From positions 1-64,000 of the forward strand of contig NZ_PYAK01000021.1 of assembly GCF_003264365.1 (NCBI RefSeq): a stretch of DNA of 64,000 nt. Reading direction: 5' to 3'. The DNA comes from Micromonospora noduli (GTDB taxonomy: Bacteria > Actinomycetota > Actinomycetes > Mycobacteriales > Micromonosporaceae). A program made the position numbers and the translations under genes. This document shows positions 35,241-43,934 of this stretch, one piece after another; the stretch's first letter is position 1; each line of letters begins with the position of its first letter. The notes under the pieces are model-generated. The model was not told where the DNA came from, ran no database searches, and saw nothing but the letters and a program-made list of their open reading frames with translations.

Positions 35241-36641
35241 GTGACGACTCCAGAGGCGACCGGTTACCGCATCGAACGCGACTCGATGGGCGAGGTGGAG
35301 GTGCCCGCCGAGGCGCTGTGGCGGGCGCAGACCCAGCGCGCGGTGCAGAATTTCCCGATTTCCGGCCGGGGCCTCGAACCGGCCCAGATCAAGGCCCTCG
35401 CCCAGATCAAGGGCGCGGCGGCCGAGGTCAACGGCGAGCTGGGCGTGATCGACGCCAACGTGGCCGCCGCAATCGCCGCCGCCGCCGCGCACGTGGCCGA
35501 CGGTGGTTACGACGACCAGTTCCCGGTGGACGTGTTCCAGACCGGCTCCGGCACCTCGTCGAACATGAACACCAACGAGGTGATTGCGACCCTGGCCAGC
35601 CGGGAGCTGGGCTCCCCGGTGCATCCGAACGACCACGTCAACGCCTCCCAGTCGAGCAACGACGTCTTCCCGTCCTCGATCCACCTGGCGGCCACCCAGT
35701 TCATCGTCGAAGACCTGCTGCCGTCGCTGGCGCACCTGGCGTCGGCGTTGGAGGCCAAGGCCGCCGAGTTCGAGACGGTGGTCAAGGCCGGGCGTACCCA
35801 CCTGATGGACGCCACCCCGGTCACCCTCGGCCAGGAGTTCGGCGGGTACGCCGCCCAGGTCCGCTACGGGATCGAACGGCTGGAGGGCGCTCTGCCCCGA
35901 CTGGCCGAGCTGCCGTTGGGCGGCACCGCCGTCGGCACCGGGATCAACACCCCGCTCGGCTTCGCCGCCGCCGTGATCGACAAGCTGCGCGAGTCGACCG
36001 GGTTGCCGCTGAGCGAGGCGCGTAACCACTTCGAGGCGCAGGGCGCGCGGGACGCGTTGGTGGAGACCTCGGGGCAGCTACGGACCGTGGCGATCGGCCT
36101 CTACAAGATCGCCAACGACATCCGCTGGATGGGCTCCGGCCCCCGCGCCGGTCTGCGCGAACTGCGTATCCCGGACCTCCAGCCCGGCTCGTCGATCATG
36201 CCCGGCAAGGTCAACCCGGTGGTCGCCGAGGCGATGCGGCAGGTCTGCGCCCAGGTGATCGGCAACGACGCGACCGTCGGGTTCGCCGGCTCACAGGGCG
36301 ACTTCGAGCTGAACGTGATGCTCCCGGTGATGGGCCGCAACCTGCTGGAGTCGATCCGGCTGCTCTCCGCTGTGAGCCGGCTCTTCGCCGACCGGCTGGT
36401 GGTCGGCCTGGTCGCGGACGCCGAGGTCTGTCTGGCGTACGCCGAGGGCTCACCGTCGATCGTCACCCCACTCAACCGCTACCTGGGGTACGACGAGGCC
36501 GCGTCGATCGCCAAGGAGGCGCTGGCCAAGCAGACCTCGATCCGCGAGGTGGTCATCTCCCGGGGCCACGTCGACTCCGGAAAGCTCACCGAGACCCAGT
36601 TGGACGAGACGTTGGACCTGCTCCGGATGACCCACCCCTGA
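35241..36641 (+). CDS. fumC: Fumarate hydratase, class II
   Basis: Iron-independent fumarase of the aspartase/fumarase superfamily. The 466-residue protein has TGSGTSSNMNTNEVIATLA, the HPNDHVNASQSSNDVFPS site and the catalytic loop signature GSSIMPGKVNPV near residue 318. The GTG at 35241 places the ribosome-like ggcaggatgg 3-12 nt upstream; an in-frame ATG at 35232 is the alternative (3 residues longer). The SARP stop is 45 nt upstream. Confidence 0.94.
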   Translation: MTTPEATGYRIERDSMGEVEVPAEALWRAQTQRAVQNFPISGRGLEPAQIKALAQIKGAAAEVNGELGVIDANVAAAIAAAAAHVADGGYDDQFPVDVFQTGSGTSSNMNTNEVIATLASRELGSPVHPNDHVNASQSSNDVFPSSIHLAATQFIVEDLLPSLAHLASALEAKAAEFETVVKAGRTHLMDATPVTLGQEFGGYAAQVRYGIERLEGALPRLAELPLGGTAVGTGINTPLGFAAAVIDKLRESTGLPLSEARNHFEAQGARDALVETSGQLRTVAIGLYKIANDIRWMGSGPRAGLRELRIPDLQPGSSIMPGKVNPVVAEAMRQVCAQVIGNDATVGFAGSQGDFELNVMLPVMGRNLLESIRLLSAVSRLFADRLVVGLVADAEVCLAYAEGSPSIVTPLNRYLGYDEAASIAKEALAKQTSIREVVISRGHVDSGKLTETQLDETLDLLRMTHP

Positions 36642-36660
36642 CCCGGCTCGCCTGCCCCGG

Positions 36661-36951
36661 TCAGGGTAGGTGCCGTGGTCTCGCCCAGCCGAGGAAGCGG
36701 GTGAAGAGCGCGGCGGGGTCGGGGCCGTCGTGCGGGTTGAGTCGGTACAGGTCGGCAGCGGCCTCGTGCAGGGCCATGCACAGGTAGATGTTCAACCCGA
36801 TGCGGTCGTGCGCGTACTCCTGGCGCAGGGTGAGTCGGGCGACCGGGCACGGCCAGGGCGCGGCGCACACCCGGCAGAGCCAGAGCGGGCGCAGCGGCAG
36901 GTGCGGTCGGCGTGGTGTCGTCGCGCGGCCGTCCGGGGCGGTCCGGGACAT
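36661..36951 (-). CDS. Small cysteine-containing protein of unknown function
   Basis: A 96-residue protein with PLRPLWLCRVCAAPWPCPVARLTL (Cys-x2-Cys-x5-Cys) near residues 20-43, then a helical segment LNIYLCMALHEAAADLYRLNPHDGP and an aromatic C-terminus FTRFLGWARPRH. The cysteines could bind a metal. I recognise it only as a type of short protein found near XRE/DUF397 genes in Micromonosporaceae; no function is known to me. ATG at 36951. Convergent with fumC, 19-nt gap. Confidence 0.6.
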   Translation of the reverse strand: MSRTAPDGRATTPRRPHLPLRPLWLCRVCAAPWPCPVARLTLRQEYAHDRIGLNIYLCMALHEAAADLYRLNPHDGPDPAALFTRFLGWARPRHLP

Positions 36952-37028
36952 GCGGCGGCCTTCCTTTCGACCTGAATCGTTTGTGGCATCACCACGCCCC
37001 CGGGGCTCGCCCCCGGGCCGGACTGCGC

Positions 37029-37106
37029 CAAGATCGTGCTCGACCCTGGATGTAGTGGCTTCCGCATGTCAGGACCCCACTCTTTCCAGGATCGAGCACG
37101 ATCTTG
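37029..37106. repeat. Long imperfect palindrome (REP-like element)
   Basis: Arms 37029-37050 and 37085-37106 match at 21 of 22 positions and start with caagatcgtgctcga. The interior has a further short pairing (agtgg with ccact). It resembles in plan the elements at 43.9 and 57.5 kb. Confidence 0.7.
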
Positions 37107-37239
37107 CGTGGTCGGTCGGGGCTGCCAGTGGGGTCCGGTGGCCGAAGTGGTCGGTCGGTTGGTGGGCGTGGTCGGGTGCTGAGCGCGGCTGGAATGGTGG
37201 GCGTGGTCGGCCGGGTCGGCCGGGTCGGCATGGTCGGCC

Positions 37240-37270
37240 GGGGTGGCCGGGGTGGCCGGGGTGGCCCGGG
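37240..37270 (+). other. Putative G-quadruplex tract
   Basis: GGGG at 37240-37243, 37249-37252 and 37258-37261 and GGG at 37268-37270, separated by 5, 5 and 6 nt. This meets the usual G3+N1-7 rule on the plus strand, in a noncoding stretch. Confidence 0.5.
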
Positions 37271-37807
37271 TGACCTGGTCGGCCGGGGTGGCCGGGTGGC
37301 CGGTGTGGGCGTGGTCGGGGATGTCTTGGGCGGATGCTTTGGACCTGACTCGTTTGTGGCATCGCCTCCGCTTGTCCTGGTGGGTGCGCTCCGACCGTGG
37401 CTCGCTCTGGCCGTGGCTCCCCGCGGTGTGGCTCGGTCCGGGTGTGGCTCGGTCCGGCTGTGGCTCGCTGCGGGGTGGCTCGCTCGACCGTGGCTCGCTC
37501 GACCGTGGCTCGCTCGACCGTGGCTCGCTCGACCGTGACTCGCTCGACCGTGGCTCGCTCGGGCGTGGCTCGGTCCGGCTGTGGGTGTCCGGGAGGTGGG
37601 ACCGCCCGGCACGGGGGAGCGGGCGGTCCCGTGCGGCGCCGGCAGATCCCGGGGGACGGGGAGCGGCGCCGCGCTTCACAGTCTGGTGATCAGGCGACTA
37701 CGGTCGGAAGGGTTTGGCCGCGTCGTCATAGTCGCCCTGTTTTGGGTGGCACCGCCGCTGGCGGCCGGCTGGAGATGATCGTCGGCGGGGTGGAGGGCGG
37801 GCACGGC

Positions 37808-38620
37808 ATGGCCGATGGACAGATGACGGCGGCGGCGTTCCTGATCGCGGAGCTGCGCCGTGCGCGGGTCCGGCGCGGTTGGAGTCAGGACGAGTTGGCC
37901 AAGGCGGTCAACTACTCGGCGTCGATGGTCAGCGCCGTCGAGCTGGGTCAGCAGCCGCCCACCGCGAAGTACCTGGAACTCGTCGACCGCGCCCTGGACA
38001 CCGGCGGCCTCTTCGGCCGGATGTCCACCGAACTGGTCAGCCTGGACCGGGCGCAGCCCTGGCTACGCGGCTGGCAGGCGATCTTCGAGCAGGCGCGCGC
38101 GGTCCGCTGGTACGAGCCTCGGTACGTGCCGGGGCTCTTCCAGACGGAGGACTATGCGCGAGCCGTCTTCGAGGCGGGCGGCCTGCTCGCCCCCGAGGAG
38201 GTCGACCGGCGACTGACCGCCCGGATGGAGCGTCAGGACGTGCTGCACAGCGAGCGTGCGCCGCAGATCGTGGCGGTGCTGGACGAGGCGGTGCTGCGGC
38301 GACGGGTAGGTGGACGGAAGGTGATGCGCGACCAGACGCTGCACCTGGTCGGCATCGCCACCGCGCACCCTCGGGTCCGGCTGCACGTGGTGCCGCGATC
38401 CGCCGAGGAGTACCCGGGGCTCGGCGGGCAGTTCGCGCTCGCCGCCCTGCCCGACGGCACGGAACTGGCCTATCTGGAGTGCCAGGTTCGCGGCCAGGAG
38501 CTGGACCAGCCGCAGGATCTGTTGCGGTTGCAGCGGGTCTGGGAGGCTACCTTGGGCGAAGCCCTGCCCCCGCAGGCGTCGATCGAGTTGATGAACGAGG
38601 TGGCCGAGTCGTGGAGTTGA
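37808..38620 (+). CDS. XRE-family regulator with DUF5753
   Basis: A 270-residue DNA-binding protein: helix-turn-helix at about residues 10-65 (LIAELRRARVRRGWSQDELAKAVNYSASMVSAVE) and a C-terminal DUF5753 domain (YEPRYVPGLFQTEDYARAVFEAG, DEAVLRRRVGGRKVM, VHVVPRSAEEYPGLGGQFALAAL). The ATG at 37808 is preferred because ggagggcgg lies 8-16 nt upstream; an ATG at 37775 gives 11 more residues. Followed by a DUF397 gene overlapping by 10 nt, the classical actinobacterial pair. In Streptomyces such pairs affect development, but the target here is unknown. Confidence 0.88.
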   Translation: MADGQMTAAAFLIAELRRARVRRGWSQDELAKAVNYSASMVSAVELGQQPPTAKYLELVDRALDTGGLFGRMSTELVSLDRAQPWLRGWQAIFEQARAVRWYEPRYVPGLFQTEDYARAVFEAGGLLAPEEVDRRLTARMERQDVLHSERAPQIVAVLDEAVLRRRVGGRKVMRDQTLHLVGIATAHPRVRLHVVPRSAEEYPGLGGQFALAALPDGTELAYLECQVRGQELDQPQDLLRLQRVWEATLGEALPPQASIELMNEVAESWS

Positions 38621-38793
38621 CCGACGCTCGCTGGCGCAAGAGCAGTCGCAGCAACCAGGACAACTTTTGCGTCGAGGTCGCGACGAATCTCGGGGACGTG
38701 GTCGGCGTGCGAGACAGCAAGGACTCGGACGGGCCCGTGCTCGTTGTCGACGCGTACTCCTGGCGGCTCTTCGTGGGCGCGCCCCCGCGCTGA
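38611..38793 (+). CDS. DUF397 domain protein paired with XRE regulator
   Basis: A 60-residue protein: MELTDARWRKSSRSNQDNF, CVEVATNLGDVVGVRDSKDSDGPVLVVDAYSWRLFVG. It starts at a GTG inside the last codons of the XRE gene (10-nt overlap), so translation is coupled. It shares the WRxSSRSN...CVEVA...VRDSKD signature with the orphan DUF397 protein at 18.9 kb. Confidence 0.85.
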   Translation: MELTDARWRKSSRSNQDNFCVEVATNLGDVVGVRDSKDSDGPVLVVDAYSWRLFVGAPPR

Positions 38794-38878
38794 CCCGACC
38801 GCCTCGCCCGCGACGGCGGTCTGGTTTTCCGCGCACCTGGCCCTGATAAACGGCTCGACGGGGTCCTAAACGGCACGG

Positions 38879-39490
38879 ATGATCCGAGCCATGGGTGACG
38901 ATGGCGCGGCGGTGCCGGCGGGGACCGAGCGGCTGCGGTTGCGGCGGCTGACCATGGCCGACGTGGACGCGCTGGTCGAGTTGGACAGAGACCCCGAGGT
39001 GATGCGTTTCCTCACCGGGGGCGTCGCGACCCCGCTGGCCACCGTGCGCAACGAGCAGTTGCCGAGGCTGCTGGCGCAGTACGACAGATATCCCGGGCTG
39101 GGTCGGTGGGCGGCGCACGACCGGGAGTCCGGCGAGTTCCTGGGTTGGTTCGCGTTGGACCCGTCGGCGGACGGCACCGAGGCCGAGTTGGGCTATCGGC
39201 TGCGCCGCTCGACGTGGGGGCGCGGGCTGGCCACCGAGGGGTCGCGGGCGTTGGTCCGGTACGCCTTCGACACCGTCGGGGTGCGTCGGGTCTGGGCCGA
39301 GACGATGACTGTCAACGAACGCTCCCGGCGGGTGATGGTGAAGGCCGGGCTGCACTACGTGCGGACCTTCCACCTTCAGTGGGACGACCCGATTCCGGGC
39401 ACCGAGCAGGGCGAGGTGGAGTACGAGGTGCGGGCGGAGGAGTGGGCGACCGTCGGTCAGGAGCGGCCGGCGGCCCGGCGGGCGCGGTAG
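38879..39490 (+). CDS. GNAT family N-acetyltransferase (RimJ/RimL type)
   Basis: A 203-residue acetyltransferase: TERLRLRRLTMADVDALVELDRDPEVMRFLTGG at the start, the acetyl-CoA loop LGYRLRRSTWGRGLATEGSRALVRYAF, and VWAETMTVNERSRRVMVKAGL, typical of RimJ/RimL-like enzymes. Substrate unknown. ATG at 38879 or 38891. Its 3' end overlaps the convergent CGNR gene by 34 nt. Confidence 0.88.
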   Translation: MIRAMGDDGAAVPAGTERLRLRRLTMADVDALVELDRDPEVMRFLTGGVATPLATVRNEQLPRLLAQYDRYPGLGRWAAHDRESGEFLGWFALDPSADGTEAELGYRLRRSTWGRGLATEGSRALVRYAFDTVGVRRVWAETMTVNERSRRVMVKAGLHYVRTFHLQWDDPIPGTEQGEVEYEVRAEEWATVGQERPAARRAR

Positions 39491-40002
39491 GCGGTCACCG
39501 CGGCGCGGTTGCCGCAGCCGGCCTCGCAGAACCGCCGGGACCTGTTGCGGGACAGGTCGACGACGACGTTGTCGCAGTCCGGGTATTCGCAGATCCGCAA
39601 TCGGCTCAGCTCGCCGGTCCGGACCAGGTCGGCCATCGCCATGGCGGCTTCGACCGCGATCCGGGTGGCCAGCGGTGCGTCGCGGGGAACGGCGTGCAGG
39701 TGGTACGGCTCGTCGTCGTGCTCGATGAGCTGAGGCAGCGCCTTGTGTTCCAGCAGCAGGCCGTTGACCACCGCGACGATCTCGGGTGGTTCGGCGTACC
39801 AGATGCGGCGCAGTTGGGGCCGCAGCTCCCGTACGGCGCGCAACTCGGCCTCGGTGTGCTCGTGCCGGCCGCTGTAGGAGTGGCGGACGAAGAACGCGTC
39901 CAGCGCAGCAATATCGGGCAGCAACTCACCGTCCCGACCTGCGGTGTTGACCAGCGCCGCGGCTGCGATCAGCGAACACTCGGTGTCATGAGCGAATAGC
40001 AA
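39457..40002 (-). CDS. CGNR zinc-finger protein (ABATE-like)
   Basis: A 181-residue protein: N-terminal alpha-rich stress-response-like domain (MLFAHDTECSLIAAAALVNTAG...) and a C-terminal zinc finger with CEYPDCDN and RFCEAGCGNRAAVTAYRARR, the CGNR signature. The start is a TTG preceded by acaggag on the minus strand; no ATG or GTG is in frame nearby. Divergent from an EamA transporter gene, a pairing often seen for this family, and so a likely regulator of it. Confidence 0.85.
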   Translation of the reverse strand: MLFAHDTECSLIAAAALVNTAGRDGELLPDIAALDAFFVRHSYSGRHEHTEAELRAVRELRPQLRRIWYAEPPEIVAVVNGLLLEHKALPQLIEHDDEPYHLHAVPRDAPLATRIAVEAAMAMADLVRTGELSRLRICEYPDCDNVVVDLSRNRSRRFCEAGCGNRAAVTAYRARRAAGRS

Positions 40003-40003
40003 C

Positions 40004-40033
40004 TTGACTCCTGTCAGGGCTTCCGCCTAGCGT
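40004..40033 (+). promoter_or_regulatory. Promoter for the EamA transporter gene
   Basis: TTGACT (40004-40009) and TAGCGT (40028-40033) with 18-bp spacing, leaving a leader of about 50 nt with a gaggag site. The -35 overlaps the ribosome-binding region of the divergent CGNR gene. Confidence 0.5.
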
Positions 40034-40088
40034 CATCAGTACGAGGATAGTTTGCTCATGACACGGTGCCCATCCCGAGGAGCGCGAC

Positions 40089-41054
40089 ATGCACTCACGA
40101 TCTGCTGCCGGCATCGGGTTGGCGCTGCTCGCCGCAGTCACCTTCGCCACCTCCGGAACCTTCGCCCGTTCGCTCATTGAGGCCGGCTGGTCAGCCGAGT
40201 CGGCGGTGATCGCCCGCGTCGGCGTGGCCGCCCTGGTGCTGGCGATTCCCGCCCTGCTGTCGCTGCGGGGTAGATGGGACGTGCTGCGGAGCAACGCCAC
40301 CGCCATCGGGCTGTTCGGGCTCCTCGGTGTGGGGCTGGCCCAGGTGTGCTTCTTCAACGCCGTGCGCTACCTACCGGTCGGTGTCGCGCTGCTGCTGGAA
40401 TACCTGGGCATCATCCTCGTCGTGGCCTGGATGTGGCTGCGGCACGGGCAGCCGCCCCGCCGACTCACCGTCGCCGGGTCGGTGGCCGCGCTGGTCGGGC
40501 TGGCGTTCGTGCTCGACCTCGCAGGCACCGCCGACTTCCACCCCGTGGGCGTGCTCTGGGGGCTCGGAGCGGCGTTCGGCCTGGCCGGATACTTCGTGCT
40601 CGCCGGCCGGGTCGACCCCCGGCTGCCCTCGGTCGCCATGGCCAGCGGCGGAATGGCCGTCGGCGCCGCCATGCTGCTCCTCATCGGGTTGACCGGCCTG
40701 CTGCCGCTGCACGCCACCTTCGGCGAGGTCACCTTCGCCGGGCAGCCCACCAGCTGGTTGGTGCCCATCGCCGGGCTGTCGCTGGTGGCCGCCGTCATCG
40801 CGTACCTCGCCGGCATCGCCGGCACCCGGATCCTCGGGCCCCGCCTGTCGTCGTTCCTCGGGCTGACCGAGGTGCTCTTCGCGGTGCTGATCGCCTGGCT
40901 GTTCCTGAACGAGCTGCCCACCGGCTGGCAGTTGTTCGGCGGTGCGCTGATCGTCGCCGGCGTCGCCCTGGTACGCCTCGACGAGCTGCGCGGGTCGCCC
41001 GCGACGCCCGGGCAGCCCACGCCCGAGCCCGAGCTGGCGCTTGACGGTCGGTGA
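40089..41054 (+). CDS. EamA/DMT-superfamily transporter
   Basis: A 321-residue inner-membrane protein with ten predicted helices and two EamA repeats; the second contains the family pattern LGPRLSSFLGLTEVLFAVLIAWLFLNE. Probably exports a metabolite or drug; the substrate is not predictable. ATG with cgaggagcgcgac upstream. Divergent from the CGNR zinc-finger gene. The C-terminal tail is cytoplasmic and Pro-rich. Confidence 0.88.
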   Translation: MHSRSAAGIGLALLAAVTFATSGTFARSLIEAGWSAESAVIARVGVAALVLAIPALLSLRGRWDVLRSNATAIGLFGLLGVGLAQVCFFNAVRYLPVGVALLLEYLGIILVVAWMWLRHGQPPRRLTVAGSVAALVGLAFVLDLAGTADFHPVGVLWGLGAAFGLAGYFVLAGRVDPRLPSVAMASGGMAVGAAMLLLIGLTGLLPLHATFGEVTFAGQPTSWLVPIAGLSLVAAVIAYLAGIAGTRILGPRLSSFLGLTEVLFAVLIAWLFLNELPTGWQLFGGALIVAGVALVRLDELRGSPATPGQPTPEPELALDGR

Positions 41055-41151
41055 GGTTTGGCGGTCGGGTGCTCCTGATGATCGGGCGATTGCCGGCGGG
41101 CGGTGACCTCAGCGGTCGGTGGGTTCCGCGGGCGGTGAGAGGGTGGGCGTT

Positions 41152-41847
41152 GTGCTGACCACTGTGGTGTTCGACGCTGACGAGACGCTGTTGGACCTGC
41201 GTCCGGCCGTCACCGGCGGGCTGGTGGCCGTCCTCGACGAGATGCGGCGACGCACAACTGCGGCGGCCGGGGTGACGCTCGCCGAACTGGAGTCGGACTG
41301 GGGCGCGGTCTTCGGCGAGTTGAGCGCCGCCCCGGTGGCGGAGATCCGGCGCGCCGCACTGGCCCGGTCGCTGGCCCGCGCCGCGCTGGTCCACCACCTG
41401 GACGAGATCGCGGACCTCTTCTTCGCCCAGCGCTTCGCCCTCACCCGACCGTTTCCGGACGTGCCACCGGCGCTGGCCACGCTGCGCAGCCGGTACACGC
41501 TTGGTTTCGCCACAAACGGCAACAGCCGCGCCGAACGGTGCGGGCTCGCCGGCGAGTTCGCCTTCGAGCTGTACGCGCACGAGAACGGCCTGCCCAAGAA
41601 GCCGGCCCCGGAGTTTTATGCCGGGGTGGTCGCGGCGGCCGGCGTGCCGGCCGGGCAGATCGTGTACGTCGGCGACTCGTGGGAGCACGACGTGGTGGCG
41701 CCTCGGCGGGCCGGCCTGCGATCGGTGTGGCTGAACCGGCTCGGCCTGCCTCGCCCCCTTGGCTGCCCACCCGACGCCGAAGTTTCCAGCATGGCTGACC
41801 TGCCCGCCGCGCTGGCGAATCTCGGTGTCGACGCGGTAGGTGTGTAG
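41152..41847 (+). CDS. HAD-superfamily hydrolase
   Basis: A 231-residue phosphatase-like protein: motif I FDADETLLD (Asp nucleophile; Glu replaces the usual Gly in DxDGT), motif II FATNGNS, motif III Lys in NGLPKKPAPEFY, motif IV YVGDSWEHDVVAPRRAG. Of the YjjG/phosphoglycolate phosphatase-like subfamily I. GTG start after gagagggtggg. Substrate unknown. Confidence 0.87.
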   Translation: MLTTVVFDADETLLDLRPAVTGGLVAVLDEMRRRTTAAAGVTLAELESDWGAVFGELSAAPVAEIRRAALARSLARAALVHHLDEIADLFFAQRFALTRPFPDVPPALATLRSRYTLGFATNGNSRAERCGLAGEFAFELYAHENGLPKKPAPEFYAGVVAAAGVPAGQIVYVGDSWEHDVVAPRRAGLRSVWLNRLGLPRPLGCPPDAEVSSMADLPAALANLGVDAVGV

Positions 41848-41865
41848 GTCGAGGAGGACGGTGCG

Positions 41866-41985
41866 GGTGTCTCTGCGGCCTGTGCCTCCGCGGCGTGTGC
41901 CGGTGCGGCCTGTGCCTCCGCGGCGTGTGCCGGTGCGGCCTGTGCCGGTGCGGCGTGTGCCTGTGCGGCCTGTGCCTGTGCGGTC
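41866..41985. repeat. 15-nt minisatellite, eight copies
   Basis: Eight head-to-tail 15-nt units of the form TGTGCCnnTGCGGCC, alternating between cctcc/cggtg/ctgtg middle variants, in the 248-nt gap between the HAD and subtilase genes. No gene is supported here; a minus-strand frame reads only Ala/Gln/His repeats. Confidence 0.85.
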
Positions 41986-42095
41986 GGGGTGCGGCTCGAA
42001 CTGGCGGGATTCACGGCCATAACGGGCGCTCAACTGGCGTAATCTGGATCGTTGTTGTGTGATGGCTGCCACGTCCCTCAACGAGAGGATCCGAT

Positions 42096-43817
42096 GTGGT
42101 GAGCAAGCGCTTCACCGCCCGTACGGTCGCGACCGCGGCTGTGTTGGCACTTACGGCTACGGGGTTGGGTGTGCCGGCCAACGCCGCGCCGAGCAACTCC
42201 AGGACCTTCACCGTCGTCGCCGAGGATGGCGTCGCCACCGACACGGCCGTCGCCGCGATCCGGGCAGCTGGCGGCACTGTGGTGTCCCGGTCCGATGAGG
42301 TCGGCATGTTCCAGGTCAGCAGCGACCGGGCCGACTTCGCGGCCAGGGCGACCGCCGCGCCGACGCTGATCGGCGCCGCCGAGCAGAAGGCCATCGGCCG
42401 CAAGCCGAAGCTGGACCGGGTCGAGCAGGAGCACCTGCCGGCCGCTGCCGGTGCTCGTGCCGGTGCTGCCGGTGCTGCCAAGAAGGGCGCCAAGCTCGAT
42501 CCGCTCGATGACAAGCTGTGGGGCCTGGAGATGATCCGGGCCGACAAGGCCCGCAAGATCGAGCCGGGCGACCGTCGGGTGACCGTCGGCGTACTGGACA
42601 CCGGCGTCGACGCCAGCAACCCGGACATCGCTCCGAACTTCAACTGGTCGCTGTCGCGTAACTTCGCGCCCGACCTGACCGATGTGGACGGCCCCTGCGA
42701 GGTGCCGAGCTGCCTCGACCCGGTCGGCACCGACGACGGCGGGCACGGCACCCACGTGGCCGGCACCATCGGCGCCGCGGCCAACGGCTTCGGTCTCTCC
42801 GGCGTCGCCCCGAACGTCTCGTTGGTCGAGCTCAAGGGTGGCCAGGACTCCGGCTACTTCTTCCTCGACCCGGTCGTCAACGCCCTGGTCTACGCCGGCC
42901 GGTCCGGGATCGACGTGGTCAACATGTCGTTCTATGTCGACCCGTGGCTCTACAACTGCACCGCCAACCCGGCCGACTCGCCCGAGGACCAGGCCGAGCA
43001 GCGGGCCATCATCAAGGCGATGAAGCGGGCGCTGGTCTTCGCGCACAACAAGGGCGTCACCCTCGTCGGTGCGCTCGGCAACAACAACGAGGACCTGGGC
43101 GCGCCGCGCACCGACGTCACGAGCCCCGACTACGGCGCCGACCCGTATGACCGCCCGATCGACAACGAGAGCTGCTGGGACCTCCCCACCGAGGGCCCGC
43201 ACGTGATCGGCGTGTCGTCGGTTGGCCCGTCCGGCAAGAAGTCGGACTTCTCCAACTACGGCACCGAGCAGATCTCGGTTGCCGCGCCCGGTGGATTCGC
43301 GCGGGACGGCTTCGGGACTCCGACGTACAACACCCCCGGTAACCGGATCCTCTCCAGCTACCCGCTCAAGGTGCTCCAGGAGGAGCCCATCTCCGTCACC
43401 ATCCCGGACCCCAAGGTGGACGCGGACGGCAACATCGATCCGCGCGTCGCCACGAGCGTGTTCAAGCAGTGCAAGGCCAACGGCGAGTGCGGGTACTACA
43501 CGTACCTGCAGGGCACCTCGATGGCCTCCCCGCACGCCGCCGGTGTCGCCGCGCTGATCGTCAGCCGGTACGGCAAGGCGCAGGGTCGGACTGGCTTCGG
43601 CATGTCGCCGGACCTGGTCGAGCAGCACCTCTACCGCACGGCCGCCGAGCACGCGTGCCCGGAGCCGCGCCTCCAGCAGTACCGCAACGAGGGCCGGGAC
43701 GAGACCTACGACGCGTACTGCGCCGGTGGGGTCAACTTCAACGGCTTCTACGGCTACGGGGTCGTCGACGCCTACGCGGCGGTGAAGACCCCGCTCAAGC
43801 CGAGCGCCCGCCCGTAG
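42096..43817 (+). CDS. Secreted subtilisin-like serine protease (S8)
   Basis: A 573-residue secreted protease: signal peptide (cleavage after ANA, residue 30), inhibitor_I9-like propeptide with an Ala/Gly/Lys linker (to about 140), and the catalytic domain with Asp168 (VGVLDTGVD), His217 (GHGTHVAGT) and Ser in GTSMASPHAAG (about residue 475). An 80-residue insertion (ISSYPLKVL...FKQCKANGECGYYTY) precedes the Ser motif. GTG at 42096 or 42099, both after gagagga. Followed by a strong terminator. Confidence 0.93.
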   Translation: MVSKRFTARTVATAAVLALTATGLGVPANAAPSNSRTFTVVAEDGVATDTAVAAIRAAGGTVVSRSDEVGMFQVSSDRADFAARATAAPTLIGAAEQKAIGRKPKLDRVEQEHLPAAAGARAGAAGAAKKGAKLDPLDDKLWGLEMIRADKARKIEPGDRRVTVGVLDTGVDASNPDIAPNFNWSLSRNFAPDLTDVDGPCEVPSCLDPVGTDDGGHGTHVAGTIGAAANGFGLSGVAPNVSLVELKGGQDSGYFFLDPVVNALVYAGRSGIDVVNMSFYVDPWLYNCTANPADSPEDQAEQRAIIKAMKRALVFAHNKGVTLVGALGNNNEDLGAPRTDVTSPDYGADPYDRPIDNESCWDLPTEGPHVIGVSSVGPSGKKSDFSNYGTEQISVAAPGGFARDGFGTPTYNTPGNRILSSYPLKVLQEEPISVTIPDPKVDADGNIDPRVATSVFKQCKANGECGYYTYLQGTSMASPHAAGVAALIVSRYGKAQGRTGFGMSPDLVEQHLYRTAAEHACPEPRLQQYRNEGRDETYDAYCAGGVNFNGFYGYGVVDAYAAVKTPLKPSARP

Positions 43818-43855
43818 CGCACATCGCACTGCGGTGGCCCAACCGCCGCCGTCCT

Positions 43856-43892
43856 CCGGGGCCCGGTCGACACCTCGTCGACCGGGCCCCGG
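43856..43892 (+). terminator. Terminator after subtilase gene
   Basis: Perfect 15-bp arms (CCGGGGCCCGGTCGA at 43856-43870, complement at 43878-43892) with a 7-nt loop, 39 nt after the stop codon. Confidence 0.85.
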
Positions 43893-43934
43893 CTCGTCCA
43901 GGCAGGTTGTCACCGGCCGCCGCCGGGCGCCAGT

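Larger units (their letters stand above)
36952..37807. repeat. Gene-free repeat region: long hairpin, G-rich tract, 15-nt minisatellite
   Basis: 856 nt with no gene I can support. It contains a 78-nt imperfect palindrome (37029-37106), a G-rich zone of ggtcggccgg units with a canonical quadruplex pattern at 37240-37270 (four G runs with 5-6 nt loops), and a minisatellite at about 37455-37580 built from the 15-nt unit tggctcgctcgaccg in at least five near-identical copies. The strong G strand bias runs through the whole stretch. Long frames crossing it read only repeats. Confidence 0.7.

Noticed and set aside
36952..37807. Secreted repeat protein in one of the long frames across the repeats
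   Set aside because: Several frames on both strands stay open only because the repeats lack stops. None has a ribosome site, signal peptide or non-repetitive domain.
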